From assembly GCA_034336665.1 (NCBI GenBank), contig CM067566.1, positions 26,628,330 to 26,692,329 of the forward strand: DNA of 64,000 nt, given 5' to 3'. Each line of letters opens with the position of its first letter. The first letter of the stretch is position 1. Both the position numbers and the translations under genes were made by a program. Below are positions 42,701 to 56,400 of this stretch, one piece after another. A model generated the notes under the pieces. That model ran no database searches and was not told where the DNA came from. It saw only the letters and a list, made by a program, of their open reading frames with translations. Source of the DNA: Luscinia megarhynchos (Eukaryota; Chordata; Aves; Passeriformes; Turdidae).

Positions 42701-45700
42701 GTCCTTCAGTGCTTGATATGTGGGTACCACCAGATGATTGATGGTTACTTATATCAATCACACCTGGTCAAAAATACTGGCTGTGAAAATTATACCTCAG
42801 TGCTTAAAATCCCAAAAGTAAATCAGCTACTAACATCAGGGCAGCCCAAATAACATGCCTCCTTTCTTTCAAAGAATTGCAAGTGAGAAAAACCCCATCA
42901 GTGCCAGTGTTTCTTGCTGGTAGTGGATTTGGGTCAAATCATCACCAAAAAGAGTAAACACTGTAACTGGAACCATCCATATGTGAGCTGGAGTTTTAAA
43001 GAGGTATCTGCTGCCAAAAACATCACATAAAGCCTGACACTTCCCCTGTGATGTGGTTAAAACTCACACCCAGGTCACTGAGAGAAGGATCAGGTCCAAA
43101 AAACGTGGTCACAGGTAGTGATGGCAATTTGAATGTTGGAAAGAGTGAACTCTTAGATCTCAGGATGCTCTCCAAATCCTCAAAGTGCCCTCACTCCCAG
43201 CTGGGAGCATGGCCCTTGTTTGGGAAGGCTGGCTCTGATTATCAGGGAAGCTTTTGCTCATCTGCTGGGCTAGCCCTGTTTTTATGAGACTGCCTGTGCA
43301 ATACTAGTTTGAATTACTGGCCTTTTCATTTTACTCACAAACAAAATGAGGCTTTTTAAAAACCAGAACCTCAGGAGTAGATATAGGCTTTCCCAGTAGA
43401 CTGTATCAGCACTACCAAACTATTCAGATTTGATTCCCATCACTTTGCAATGTCTTTCCAGTTATCAAATGCAAAATCTTTGTTTCAGAAAAAGTGAGAA
43501 AAACAAAAATTAGCTTTTGCCCTTTTGTTCTTCAGCTCTTAGGCCATGGTACCATTTCAGTGGTCCAGTGTGTTGGAAATTAGGTGAAGATAAGGCCATT
43601 TTAGTAAATCTGGGCTCCTCACACCCTGTCACCTCATTGTGAGATTGGTGAAAGTTTTTTTACTAAGTTGCTGTAGGTCCAGCAGTTGAAATGCTGCATT
43701 AAGATGTATTTCTTTTCTGAGTTGTGCTGCTGGGCCTGTCTCCAGAACAGACAACTGAGAATGCTTTTTGTTAACTAGAAAAGGCCTTTAATAGACATTT
43801 TATTTGGTGTAGGTCAGTCTAGCTTTGATATCCCAACTGTCAGTGTACTTTTTTCATTACCTTTTTCTTTTGTAATAATGTCACACTTGCAATGGGTCTT
43901 ATTTATTCTTACTCTTGAAGGGACAAGTTTGCTGCTTTATTTGTGCAGTTCAGTTGTAAACAATGTGATACTAAGATTATAGTGCAAAGGTACAGAGTTT
44001 TTCCTTCTCTGTGTTCAGTTTCACTTCTTGAAGTCTCTATATCTAATATGTATGTATAAAAAGTGCTGCTATGGAAAATTCAATTTGTTGAGAAGCATAG
44101 CCATTGATTTGTGACTCTTCTCTTCTGCTGTAGTCTCACCTATTGCATTAATGCTAATAGAATCACTTTCTTTGTGAAACAATTGCTTTTATATACGTGT
44201 ACAGCATTTTTATTACAGCTCCAGGTCACAAAAGGTATAGATTTACCTTAAAAATTCAACTTTTAGGCTTCTTCAATTTTTGTTTTTAACTTCAACTTTG
44301 ATTTTTATTTTTTAGTAATGAAGAGTTAGCCCCAAATAACTATTTTTTCAGACCATTCTTGTTATGTCTGAATGGTATTTAAGTTGCTGAAGTGTTAGGT
44401 GTTAGAAAAATTCAGTTCATGAGAACCCTTTTAGCAGTGCTGGTCCAGTCTCCATTATTGCAATACTCTAAGGAAAGATGTCAGTGTAGGAGCTTGTGTT
44501 TGTGCTGGGTGCTGCTAAAAGGAGACTTGTTTCTCCATCTTCGTGGAAGTCTAAAATTTGGGAAGCCTTTGTTTTCAGAAAATATCCTTTGCACTATTTA
44601 ATTACTGCCAGCCTCTGAATGGCTTTTCTTTTGCCTGACTCCAAAGTTTCCATGACACTGGATTAGGGAACCATAAGAAGCATGCCTTACAGATTCAATT
44701 ACAGCCTGAGAGAAGAAAGGTGAATAAGATGGAAACTTGCAGCCAGAGCAAAAAGCTTCTCTCTAAAGAGAATCCAGAATAATACACTTAGGAAAGGAGG
44801 GGGTTTACCTTAAATACTGTGAAAAAATGGAACAGCAGTTTCCTGGAAATAAAATGAGGCTGATGTGTATTCTCTTGTGTGTGTCATTCTTGTAAAGTGT
44901 ATCTTTTTCACAAGCTGGTTGGAGTTGAGATGATAATTTGCATGTCAAGCAAACTGTCTTAATTTCCTTGTTCTTGCTTCCCTCCTAGGATGACACTGCC
45001 TGATATGTGTTCTAACAAACATGTTTGTCAATGAAGAAATCACAGCAAATGCACAAGTTAATGACAGAGTTACCTGCTAGTCTGGCATCCCTCTCTGACT
45101 TCATTGTCAAATCTTTTGGTAAAGATAGCCAGCAACACACTCAGGTACACACAGACTGGCTCAGGGAATCTGTACAATACATTATAGTCCAATATTTATT
45201 CTCTCAGTAAAATTAACTTAGAATTTAAAGTATTTTAGCAGTTATTTTGGGGCTCTGTACCTGCATACACTCCTGGTCTGAAATGCATAAAAAGCCCAGT
45301 CATACAGCTCTAATTCAAATTAACTTTATCCTTTGTAGCATTAGCATTAATTCTGTGAAACTAAATGCACTGTAATTGCAATAAATCCGTTGGGTTTTCT
45401 AGTCCATTAAAAACACAAATGAGGAAAAAAGTTCCTCCCTTTTTTCCCTCCCCAGAAGGCAGTGCTTTTGAACTTGGAGACAAACAGATATTTCAGAAGG
45501 TCCAGGTGTTAATGTGAATGACTTTATCATTTCTGCTTCAAAGCATCCTATTGTGGCAATTGTAAAAAATATGAATGCAGACATTTAAAATCAATAATTC
45601 CACATGGATAAAGAAATACCTTTGTCAAGTACGGTGTTAATTACTGGCACAATGATATTACTAAAATGAGAAAAAACCTTGTGGGGGGGAAAAGGAAAAA

Positions 45701-46996
45701 GAAAAAGAAATTAAAAAGAAAAGGGAAAGTGTTATAGGAGAAAGCCATGCTACCATCTCAGAAAGAGATTGTAAACTAGGTAATATCTTCTCATTTCAGG
45801 GTTCACTGGAGTTAATAATCTTGAATGTTCTGCTCATTCCTGAATCTTCATGGTCAAGTAGCAAATATCTAGCCAAGGCTCTTTGATGTGAAGCAATATT
45901 AGAATGCATTCTACGCACCAATAATAATAATACTGCCTCTCACTTATGGCCAGGGAGTCTTGGTCACGTTTTCACGCTGGACACTGCAATAAGAGCCTGT
46001 GTCCACGCTGCCTGAACTGCTGCACTCTTCCAGCACAAAGCTCCTGCCTTGTCAGAAGATAATCTTTACAGATCAGCTTTTGTGTTAAGTAAACAAATGA
46101 AACATTTGTGAATTTTGAGTGCTTGTCTTGACAAAGTCAGTCCTCTGATACACCTCTTTATTAACATTGCTCAGATTTTAAAAAGTAGCAAGGGTGAGTG
46201 TACAGTCATGAAGTACAGGAGGCACTTTGTGTTCACTTCCACTCAGCCTAGAGGTGTATTGCAGCAGGCTTATTTCAGACAAAAACATGGGGTTTTTTGT
46301 TTCTTTGTTTGTTTTTATTTGTTTTTGGTGTTATTGTTGTTGTGTTTTTTCAGTTCCAGAAACTAGCACTGGGATTTATGGCAAACACTCCTGCTTTTGA
46401 GTTGCTGACCTGCTACTCTGCCTGTCATCCAACTGCATGTACTCTCTCCACAGCAGGTTCTGCTTAACCTGGTGCAGTCAGCAGTGTGATCCAAGAAGAG
46501 CTGGTGGTGCCCACATCTCTTTGCTCAATCAAAAACCTCCCTCCTGTGTCCCTGGGCAGGACACACACCAGGTCCCTGCAGAGGGTGGGAGGCCAGGACC
46601 CTGCCCTCTGGCTACCAGCAGCTGTGCATCCTCTCCTTTCTGAGCTACACCAGAATGCACCTCTTTGCAGGGATGCACCACAGGGCATGAGCTACCATAA
46701 AACTGGGCACAGTAACAGCTCTGGTGGTTCATGCAGCATTCACCTCCTGGCAAAGCTTTGCCTTTGTGAGCAGAAGCCAAAGGATTTTGGATGTTGTGTC
46801 ATGTTGCACGTGGCAAAACACTCAATGTAAGCGTTGATGCTATTTCACAGGATCCTAGCCTCAGCAGGCATCCACTGGAATACACCACAGCCTGGATGAA
46901 TAGTCAATGCCACTGAAAAGAGAGGTGTACCTGGAGTGGCTTTTGAGGCACAGCTTGAAAAGGCCAGACTTACATGGGAAAACAGCAAAGGCTGGC
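39776..46996. other. Intergenic sequence
   Basis: 7.2 kb with no supportable gene. It has a T run at about 40214-40231, a polypurine tract at 45687-45728 and a GTTT-rich patch at 46290-46350. Open frames (up to 168 codons on the minus strand at 42095-42601) have no recognisable domain. Confidence 0.75.
45687..45728. repeat. Polypurine tract (A/G)
   Basis: About 40 bases of almost pure G and A, with a run of G followed by AAAAAG units; simple sequence. Confidence 0.8.
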
Positions 46997-47210
46997 TGTC
47001 ACTGTCTGACTAGGAACAGCAACACACACACGACTTCTTCAAAGCAGCAGGAAGAAGCAATTTATTGAAAAGCCACGGCATTTATATAAGATAGATCATA
47101 CAAAATAAAATAGGAAAGGCTCATTGGTCCAAGAAGGCAACACCTCTTTGAAAACATGCTTTCTGCAAAACATCCTGAGACACTCGCATGGCTCTGTGGT
47201 CAACACAGGT
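46997..47210 (-). mobile_element. Probable endogenous retrovirus LTR (solo or fragment)
   Basis: On the minus strand the order is CCAAT box (complement of 47123-47127), TATATAAA (complement of 47081-47088), AATAAA (complement of 47061-47066), then a GT-rich run ending near 47020. This spacing is typical of a retroviral LTR promoter with its poly(A) signal. I see no gag, pol or env nearby, so a solo LTR is likely. Both ends are uncertain, no target duplication was found and the family is not assigned. Confidence 0.5.
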
Positions 47211-49630
47211 GTTAATCTGTGTTACTCATTCTCCTTTCTCGTTTGTCTCTAAGAAAAGTCCCCAGCCTGGGAAAGATTCAAGCTGGATTTTTCCACGAGC
47301 CTTCAGCACTGTCCACAGCTGGCCTTCATGTATAGATGGCCTACACACTTGGTTTCAAATCATTCCTGCACTGGTAAAACTAACTCCTGCTTCCATGAAA
47401 ACCACCTAGCTTAGCTAAGCATCCAGGTCTACAGATGGGGCTTCTCAAAAATGAAAGGCATTAAAGGAATCAATTAGAGAGGAAAAGGATATATATAGTA
47501 CTGAATGCTAAGCAAATCAGCTATGTTTTTTATTTACTTAAAGTAGGAAGATCCTATCTTCCTGAAATTGATAATATTTTACCACACGCACTTTAGGTAA
47601 AATTGAAATACTCTAATTGAAAGTCTCTGAGTCTCCTTATTGAAAATTCACCTTCCAAGAGAGTATCGGTGGCTTTTCATGGTGACAGAATGCAATTTTG
47701 TAATTTTATAATCCCAACAGTTACCTATTAAAAAAAAGCCTGTCCTGCAGACAGCCACCACCAAAATCTTAATATTCTATACATCTGTGTTAGGGAAGAG
47801 GTACCTTAGCAATTACAATCACTTGCAGATGTGGTGTTTCATAGTGTGTTGCAAAGATTTTTTTTCCTGAACATCCTTTTGCTCTGCAGCATGTGTCAAC
47901 TGCACTGAATGAATTTCTCAGTGTTTCACTGGGCTCAGCCATTGAGAGCAAAGGCTCTTCCTCTGTCTCCACTGATGCTTGTGCATTGAGCATTGTTGCT
48001 GCATTTCTATCCTTCACAGATGGATTGCTAGGAAATGTGTGAAACTGCCTTGGGCACCAAGAAAGCAGGGGCACCAAGCCAGGACGTTAAAAGACTATTT
48101 CCAACAACTGCAGCTGCAGTGTGCCTTACTCCACACTGAGCTCCACTCTCCTACCCTGGCTGGTTGGCTTCCTCTTTATGTAAAAAGAGGGCATGTTTCA
48201 AGTGCAAGCAAGTTGAGGAATCACATTAAAAATGAAAAGAAAATCTCCTTTAAAGCATGAGCAAATTCTTTCTTTGGGCCTCTAAATCTACACATTTCCA
48301 CACATGAGATGAGTTATGAAAGTGCTTAGACCTGAGCACCTTTGATCAGTCCCCTCCCTGTTTGTGCAAAAGTGCAGAAAATGCAAAGAGCACCACATAA
48401 ACACCAACAATTAAGCAGTGAGGTGTTTTAAAAAATTTATTTTAAGCCCTATTTTTTCACTTTTTATTTCTCATCATTTGATGAGAGCGATGGTCCCCGA
48501 AACAATTTGAGAGGAGAAATTGGGAGCAGGAGGGAAGATGAGCCAGCTTAGCATCAAGCTGTAAGGAAAAGATAGGAATTGCTGTGCCATCTCAGTGCCC
48601 AGCAGACCTGAGGCACATTGCAAGCAGAAGAAAGCAGCTCAAACTCGCCTGTAAATTAGAAGTGTGGGAGGCTGCAAAATCAGCTAGTAACAGGCTCTAA
48701 GAGGTGTACCTGTCCCTGGAGAAAAACAGAACTCAGGGACAAAAGAAATCTTGCAAAATTTTGGCTAAGTGACAAAATTGCAGATACTACTCAAGCTTTT
48801 AAGAAGTGTCTAAGAAAAAAAAAGAGAGAGAAAAAAAGGATATATTTGATACCAATAAAAAAGATAAAAATGTAATCTACATCAGTATAAATTATACTGT
48901 AGCGAGTCCAGGCCATCATTTATCTGTCTTACAATATCAGCATAAGTGTATTCTCTGCATATTGCAGTTCATTTCATCATTCTGCATCTGGAATGCAAAA
49001 AACTCAAGCATACCAAACTGAAAACAGATGGCATTCCCTTCACCTAGATTAATATTTCCATTTCTAGACATTTAATCTCAAAGAAACACCAGAAATGGAA
49101 GGGACATAGGAAAGTGAAAAAAATGAGAAGAGTACAGGGAAAACTTCCCTGTTGAGAGAGATAGACTGTAGAGGAAGGGAAAAAAAAAAGACAATAAACT
49201 GGTAAATCCTGTTTCATGTTACAAGGACAAGAGAGGGAGCCAATGGAACTGGAAATCAGTAATCAGAGAGCTAATTAAATCACCACGTTTTGTCTTTACA
49301 CAATGCATAATTAATCTATGTCACAGATGTTCTAGAGTCAGGAGAGATTACATGATTGTATACATAATATGAACATCTGCAGCCATGTGATATAGGATGC
49401 ACAGTACAACCCAGTATAACCCAGGTACTTACTGATGGAGTTTTGGATCAAATTTTTCTTACTAACAGGCTACTTTCTAGCTCCTCTGCACTGGGCTTGC
49501 ATTATATATTTAAAGCAACTGGCAAGAGAACTGATACACTGAGTTCCTGATGTGTTAAACTATTTGGCATTTTCTAATCTGTGTCATTTATTCCACTTTG
49601 AACTAAAGACAAATATGTCTATCTATATTC

Positions 49631-49688
<58 letters not shown>
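49631..49688. repeat. (ATCT)n tetranucleotide microsatellite
   Basis: Fourteen or more perfect ATCT units in 58 bases, likely polymorphic in length. Confidence 0.97.
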
Positions 49689-50302
49689 ATCAATCTCACA
49701 TAATAAAAGTCTCTCCAGAAAGAAAAACAAATATTACTTATTTCTTCACGTGGCTTAAAGCAAAGATTGCATCTTAGACACTTTGATTATAAAAATATAT
49801 ATGAATTCTGCATATATTATACAGAATTAATCATATGGATACAGATCTCTTCCATCAGAAGGCTGGCTGCCTTTAAGCAGCTTTTCCCTTTGAAAGCCCT
49901 GAACTCTGGATGTGACAAAATCATTAGTATTTAAAAAGAATTACAATGAATGCTAAAGAGAGACCCCCACTTCCCACATACAAACTTTCTGGCAATAAAG
50001 AGTCTTTTCACACTGTATAATCCTATTTACTGTTCTTAATTGGAGAACTGTGTTTGTCAAAAAGTACAGAAGTCTTCAGTTGTTTGGAAGTGAGTCTGGC
50101 TCATCAGCTCCTAAGGGAAGAAAAGAACTATTTATTTTAACTGTTAAGCCTAAATGCAAACCACACAATAAATTTGTCTATCCAAACACTGACCTATTTC
50201 ATGTAATGTCAGGATGAGGCTGGCCTTGCTCTATGAGGCTATTGTGGCACATTAAAAAAAAAAAAAAAAGCAAACCTCATTACTGAGTCCTGGAACCAGC
50301 TT

Positions 50303-50316
50303 CTAGAAGGTGGCAG
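50303..50316 (+). promoter_or_regulatory. Candidate CTCF motif A
   Basis: CTAGAAGGTGGCAG fits the CTCF core at all but about one strongly weighted position, judged by eye. Confidence 0.3.
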
Positions 50317-50393
50317 GGTGAATGCCTGCCAACCCCACTGCCCCCCCAGCTCCCCCAGCCTGCCAGGAGGCTGGAAATGAACCTCAATTCCCC

Positions 50394-50409
50394 AGCTCCA
50401 TCTAGTGTT
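50394..50409 (-). promoter_or_regulatory. Candidate CTCF motif B
   Basis: The minus strand reads AACACTAGATGGAGCT, similar to the common CACTAGATGGCGC form. It faces the opposite way from motif A, 78 bases away. Confidence 0.3.
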
Positions 50410-53400
50410 TGGGAAACAGATTACTCCCTGAGACCCACCCTGCCCTGCCCACCGGGTTTTTGTTTCCTAGGGAAGGAGGCTTTCTGCAGAGTGGGCAGAG
50501 TGGCAGGGCTATGGTGGGTAGGGGTGCTCACACCTGGATGAGCATGGCCAGCTTATTCTGTAGCAGTGGGTCTTGCTGGGATCTGTGAGCTGCAGGATAT
50601 TGGTAAATACTTCCAAGATGAGCAAGCAAAAGAACAAACTCTACTGGGTATGCATGGGATCTGAATTTCCCCATGAAGATTTACCAGAAAACCACTGTTC
50701 CACATCCAAAAGTGGTGGCCAGGAGGAGATGGCTTGGAAGCTCCTCAGAAATGCACCTGGATTTCTAGACAGATGCAAAAGCATCCAAGCCAATCTTACC
50801 TCCCTTTAGTGCCTTAAAAAAGGCAAGCCTGTGGAAAGCAGGACCCAAAGAAATTGCAAGAGAAAAGGTTGTCTTTGGGGCCTTCCAAAGATCTCCTTTC
50901 TGAAACTGCTGAAATTGCCCTTTGCTCACTTTCTCTGGCTCACAGGTGACTTCTCTTTTGCAGCCACTAACAGGGCTCCTAGAAAACATGCAACAGCTCA
51001 GCTGCCAGTCACATTTCTCAAGTCTGACATGTTTCAACTATATTTCCTTAAGAAGGAAATAAATTTACAACTCTGGAAATAGGAAACCGTGGCACTTTGC
51101 TTCCAGTACTTCAGTCTGAGCATTTTGAATAGTGCTGAGATATAGCAGTTTAAATAAACAACATGACAGTGTTTTCAAGAATGAACCCACTGTAAGGACT
51201 TTCCAGGAAATACTTGTAAAATTTCATTAAAGATCTCAATTTAAAGCCAGCTGGTTTTCTTTCTGGTCAGCTCAGAATCAAAGTTTCTTGCTTTTCTCTC
51301 TCCTTAATAATTTTATGTAGTTTGATTGGCAATGCACTCCAGCCAAATTTCCTGGGTGATTCACAGTTTAGTCCACCAGAATGGGGACTATTGCTGCTCT
51401 GGCTCTGCAGATCAGAAATCTATCAAGCTGCTTCTCCTGGACAGGCTGAATTATAGGCTTCAATCAAACCTTGCCCTCATACTGCAATGGAGTTTCTTCC
51501 CTGAACGTGGAGAAGGCTCTTTTCCTGAGTGGTAACAATAGCTGTAACTCCACATCAGCAGTTGTGTACTCTCTGCTTCAGGGTATCTGATTTGCATAAT
51601 AACTAGAGAGATGGTTATTGTGGAAAAACATGGGCCATATGCAAATTCCTGTGCTGTGGGAGGATGGCAGCCTTGGGAACCAGTTACAGAGAAGAGATTT
51701 GAGTAACTCCTTCACATCTGTTTTTGCAGGGGTATGTTGCCTGTGAGTTATTTTGAGGTGGTGCAGCCAGAGGCCACCAATTCTCCAGCCCTCTGCTGCC
51801 TTCACGGGCTGCCTTGCTGGCCCTAGCCCCCCCACTGTTTAGGGAGCACCAAGGAACCTCAGACTGCTCCCCGAGGCACTGGGTGAGCCTGGGAGTCTCC
51901 CTGCCCCATGGAAGAGCGTCAATTCCCAAACCCAGGCAGGGCCAATGCCTCAGCCCCACCTCCAGGTCTCCACACAGCATTGCAGGATTATTAATGCACA
52001 AGCCTTTGGCTCAGCTCTCCTGCAGCACGACTGGATCTGCAGCACCTCCTCCCCTACCTCATTCCAGCCCCTGTTGCCTCCTTCTCTACAGTCTGCTTTA
52101 ATCAGCCTGAAGCTAATCCCATCCATGCCTAAATAAATGAAAGGTAGTATAAGCTTCTTAGATTTACTTAATGGCCCACACCTCCTCCTCCCAGCTTCCT
52201 TCAAACTCTCTGAGCTAAAATATAATTCTCTTCACAGTAATCCATAAAACAAAGCACATTTGTAGTTCTTTAGCAGTCCATTTTACTGATTTTCCAGAGT
52301 GAACACTTTGAAGAGTGACAATCAAAAGGGGACACACTTTAAAAACCATAATTTTGCACTCCTTTTCTGCTTCTCTCTAGGACTAAAGTAGCAGACAATA
52401 TTTGTCCTGATTAGAAAGTAGCATGGGACATTTTATACAGAATTTTTTGGGGGCAGAGAATGCCGAACAAATTGCAGATATTGGTGACTGGACTTGAATT
52501 CAGCTTTAAACTGACCTGCAATGAGCTTAAGCAATGCAGAACTGAAGAACAGTCAGCATTGCTAAGACTTTCTACTATTATATCTTTCTGCAGACATTAG
52601 CATCTGTATATTGCTTTATCTAGTGAGCTACTGTAAATACCATGAGACCTATTGACTCATGATTATTAGTAAAGTCATAAACCCACAGTTACATTTATCT
52701 ACAGTAAAACATTTTGCCATCTATGCTATCAAAATAGAGCAGAAGTCAAAAGAAAAAATGTAATTCTTTATCAGGATTGAAAATGTTTTGGAGTAATTAC
52801 AGCTCAGTGAAATCCACACTGGAAAACAGCTCACACATCCTTAGGGTTTTGGGATTTAATTTGCTTACATAGATGTTAGTGCATCATTTTAACATGGCAT
52901 CTGATAATTTTTCAGAGCAAGTTTTCTTGAGGACAAGTTTCTGCAAATTTGTAAATCATACCAAAAAACTAAATGTTCACCTTTCACTGTCCCCACACTG
53001 CAATTTTCTCATTTCTACACTTCTTGGGAAGAGAAGTGGGTTTTTTGGTAGTTTGCTCAGAACAGACAGGAAGTATCAGAATTCTAGATTTAAAAAAAAA
53101 TAATAATAGTCTGAATATAAGAGATTTCCAGACAGATTTGTCAAGCTCAAAGTTTCAGATGTGTGTGGCTAACCTTAAGATAAATATTTCAGCTTATCTT
53201 AAAACTTCCCTACCTGTACCCTTTAAAATTTAAGAAAGTGTTTTGGTGTTCTGGATTGGATTCTAGACTGGAGAATAACAACTGGAAAAAAAAATCTCTT
53301 TCTTGTATAAATAATCATGAAGGGGACATTTGTTGCTATTACACAAATATTTCCTAAGATCACTGCTTTTTCATAGAAGAATGTTGAAATAATTAAATTA

Positions 53401-56400
53401 GTTTAAAATGAAATGTTTAAACAGAGCATAATATTCTCCTGTTAATGAGAAAAGTAAGATCATATTGTGGCTGCTCAGGTGCCAGCTGGTCTCCTGGGGG
53501 GCTGCTGATCCCACCTGTCCCTGTAAGCCCCCAAGGCAGAGGCACAGCATCACTGCTGAAACAGGGGCAGCTGCCCCAACCCCAGACTACCCAACACCTC
53601 CAGCACAGATCTCAAAGTACAGCAGCTTTTGCAACATTTAAAAGAAAACTGAGGTGTTTCTAGACACCCTGAGGGGCTTAGTCACACTCCCAGAATCCTT
53701 CAGGGAAATCCTTCCAATTCTGGCATATGGCACCATTTCCCAGGATATTTCTTTAAGCAGAGAGGAGGGGAGTGCTCTGCACTTCTTTTCTCCTTGGCAG
53801 GATTGGTCATAGCTGGAGATGAGGAAAAGCATCTCCACACCATGGGAAGTAGAATTGCAGTAACATCTGGAGAGTATGCCCAGAAAGGAAAGAGCAACTG
53901 AAGTCATTGCAAGAAGTAGGGGCAGCCACTGAATAACATTTCACTTCTGACACCTCAGCCCAAACCTTGTGGTGTTGTACTCTCCTTCTCCCAGCATGCT
54001 GCTCCCCTGGCTACTCTAGGAAATTAATGAAGCAGCATGTTGGGTGGAAATCACCAATGAATGCTGTGCTGGCATCATGCAGTAGCAAAAGCACTGCAGT
54101 TTTAGCTAACACCACTCCTAGGCTCTGTCAGAACAAAACCCTTCAGTGGAAATTGTGGGTGGTCTCTGAGTTTTCACTTGCCAGCAAGTCTAGGAGATAC
54201 TTGGCACAGTCCAGACTTTCCAATACAAGACTGATTTCCACTAGACTGGCTGAATTGCACTGGCCAGGAGAGGATGTTTTTCTGTAAGCAATAATTTCAA
54301 CCTTTTCAGGGCTCCTGTAATTTCTCCTTTTATGCAGATGACAAAGGGTCAAAATAAACCCCTGTGCACTTGAGGATCAACAGAAGTTTTCCACTGTAGT
54401 GTTGTACCATGTTCATTTTGTCCTGGTTCTTCATACCCACACTGAGAAGCTGAATGAAATACTTGAGAACATTCAGAGCAGCAGAATATGACTTTGAGAA
54501 GCTACAGGGAAATTGGAAGAGTCTGCTCCATGACTAATGTGCTGATTATAATATCTGCCTGCTGAATTTTGCATAATACATGGGAGAGAACTGCAGAAAA
54601 GGAAGTCAATAGACTTGGACCACTTTGCATGCAAACATCTCGGTGATCTGCTGCTGCTGAACTTAGACAGAATTGGTCAAGATGAGGGAGCTGTAGTGCT
54701 AAGCTGGGCTGGCTCTCTGCATGTGTTTTCAGATCAGTGCTGGGAAACTGGAAATAGATGAGTGAAATTGAGGTTATATTTGGTTTAAATGTAATTATAT
54801 GTTGCTGGCTTGATCTGTACTTTACAAATGTGCGTTTATGAATTTTTTCTCATGATTAGCAATTTCTGTTTGAAAGGGTGAGGAAGTGCTTGGAAGAGTG
54901 AATTACTGCTCACCGCTGCTGCCAAGTCTCATGTTTTAATTTCAAGTTTCATGATTTTGATGCATTTCTTAAAACTTAACATTCTTGGAATAAAGATTCT
55001 ATAACATTTCCAGCTTTTTTAAAAATGTAAAACTTGAGGAGCTTTTACCTAGGAGATCAGATCTAAAAGGCAAATAGAAAGAATCCAAAATGTGTTACTT
55101 TAAGCATGCTTCATGATGTTAGGTTAATCTGGTGGGACCTGGGAGGCCTGATTCCTGAGGGTTTAAGCAAATTCTATGCTTTATTTCTGTGAAAAATAAT
55201 ATGTCAATGATACAATTATATTTTTTTCAAAATCAGTTACAATAGCCAAATGAAGAGAAACATTTGCAACAGCATGTACAAAGGAGATGGTGTTTGTTTC
55301 ACATTTTCATACAGTCCATTCCAGTTAGCTCTCAGTTTTTCTTCTCTTTAATATGATAACTGTCAGAAGAAAAGGACATGAGATTTTCAGAGAACAGAAG
55401 CTCAAGAAGTATAGAGTTCTGTACTTGAGCAGGTGGTGTAAGACCTGTTGAGAGAAGTTTTATTTTCCATTTAAAATACCTTTGGTATTCTGGAATTTTT
55501 GATTCTGGAAGCCTTTCTTACCTGGTTGCCTCTATTCCATCTCAAGCTTTGTGCACTTGCAAAAGTGGCTTATTCAGAGAAATACCTTTGATCTGAGCTC
55601 AGGTTCATCCTGTCAATGCATAGACAGAAATTAGGCTTTTATATTTTCCTGGGATTTGAGATTTCTATTCTCCTCCTGCCACAGATCCAATTTGCCTACT
55701 CCAACCAAGTCTATTTGTCAGTGATTACTACAATGCATCAGCTGTTACCATGTAACTGAAGAAATTAATGCAGATTAAAGAGTACATTGCCATAGGAATA
55801 TTCCATTCAGTGCTGGAAAGACTAAAAGAGTGTAACTAAAACAGCATCTTTAGGCCAGTCCCAGTTTCTTGCAGCCTTCTTTCCCATTTCATTAAAGCTG
55901 GAAGCTCATTTAGTGTGGAATATGCAAGAGTGCTAGAGAGGTTTGCAAAAAACAAGATGAAAGGAATGAATTAAAAGGAAGAAAGAGGATGGGGGAGACT
56001 GCTCTTATCTGGGCTGATTTTGTGAACGCAGCATGGTGCGTTGTAAGAGTCAAATGACTGTAAGTGTTGCAAATTTCTGCACGGCGTGTCAGATCGAGGT
56101 CAAATCCTCGCTTTCTAACAGATGGTTTACTCTTGATCAGCATTGATTCTTCATGCAAACAAGCTCAGATTTTTTTTCCTATTCATAAAGGTCAAACATA
56201 GATTCTGTAAGCTTTGCTTCCCTTTGTCCTTAGCACAAAAAGAGGCTCTTCTGAACTTCTCCCCTGCCATATCTCTTTCATTGATCTTTTCCTCTAACTT
56301 CACAACATTTTTTTTCCATAGCAATACTGTGCTAGCCCTCAGCTGGATGCAGTACAAACATGTGATCTAACAGGATTCTTGTTCCCAAGAGCTTACAGTG

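Noticed and set aside
46464..46830. Overlapping frames of 74-114 codons on both strands
   Set aside because: The patch is GC-rich, so stop codons are rare in every frame; the products lack domains.
50254..50269. Poly(A) tail of a processed pseudogene
   Set aside because: The sequence upstream of the A run has no open frame resembling a known gene, and no target duplication was seen.
56040..56120. tRNA gene
   Set aside because: Only a T-arm-like hairpin is present, with a 6-base loop and a B-box one base short. No A box, acceptor stem or anticodon arm could be built.
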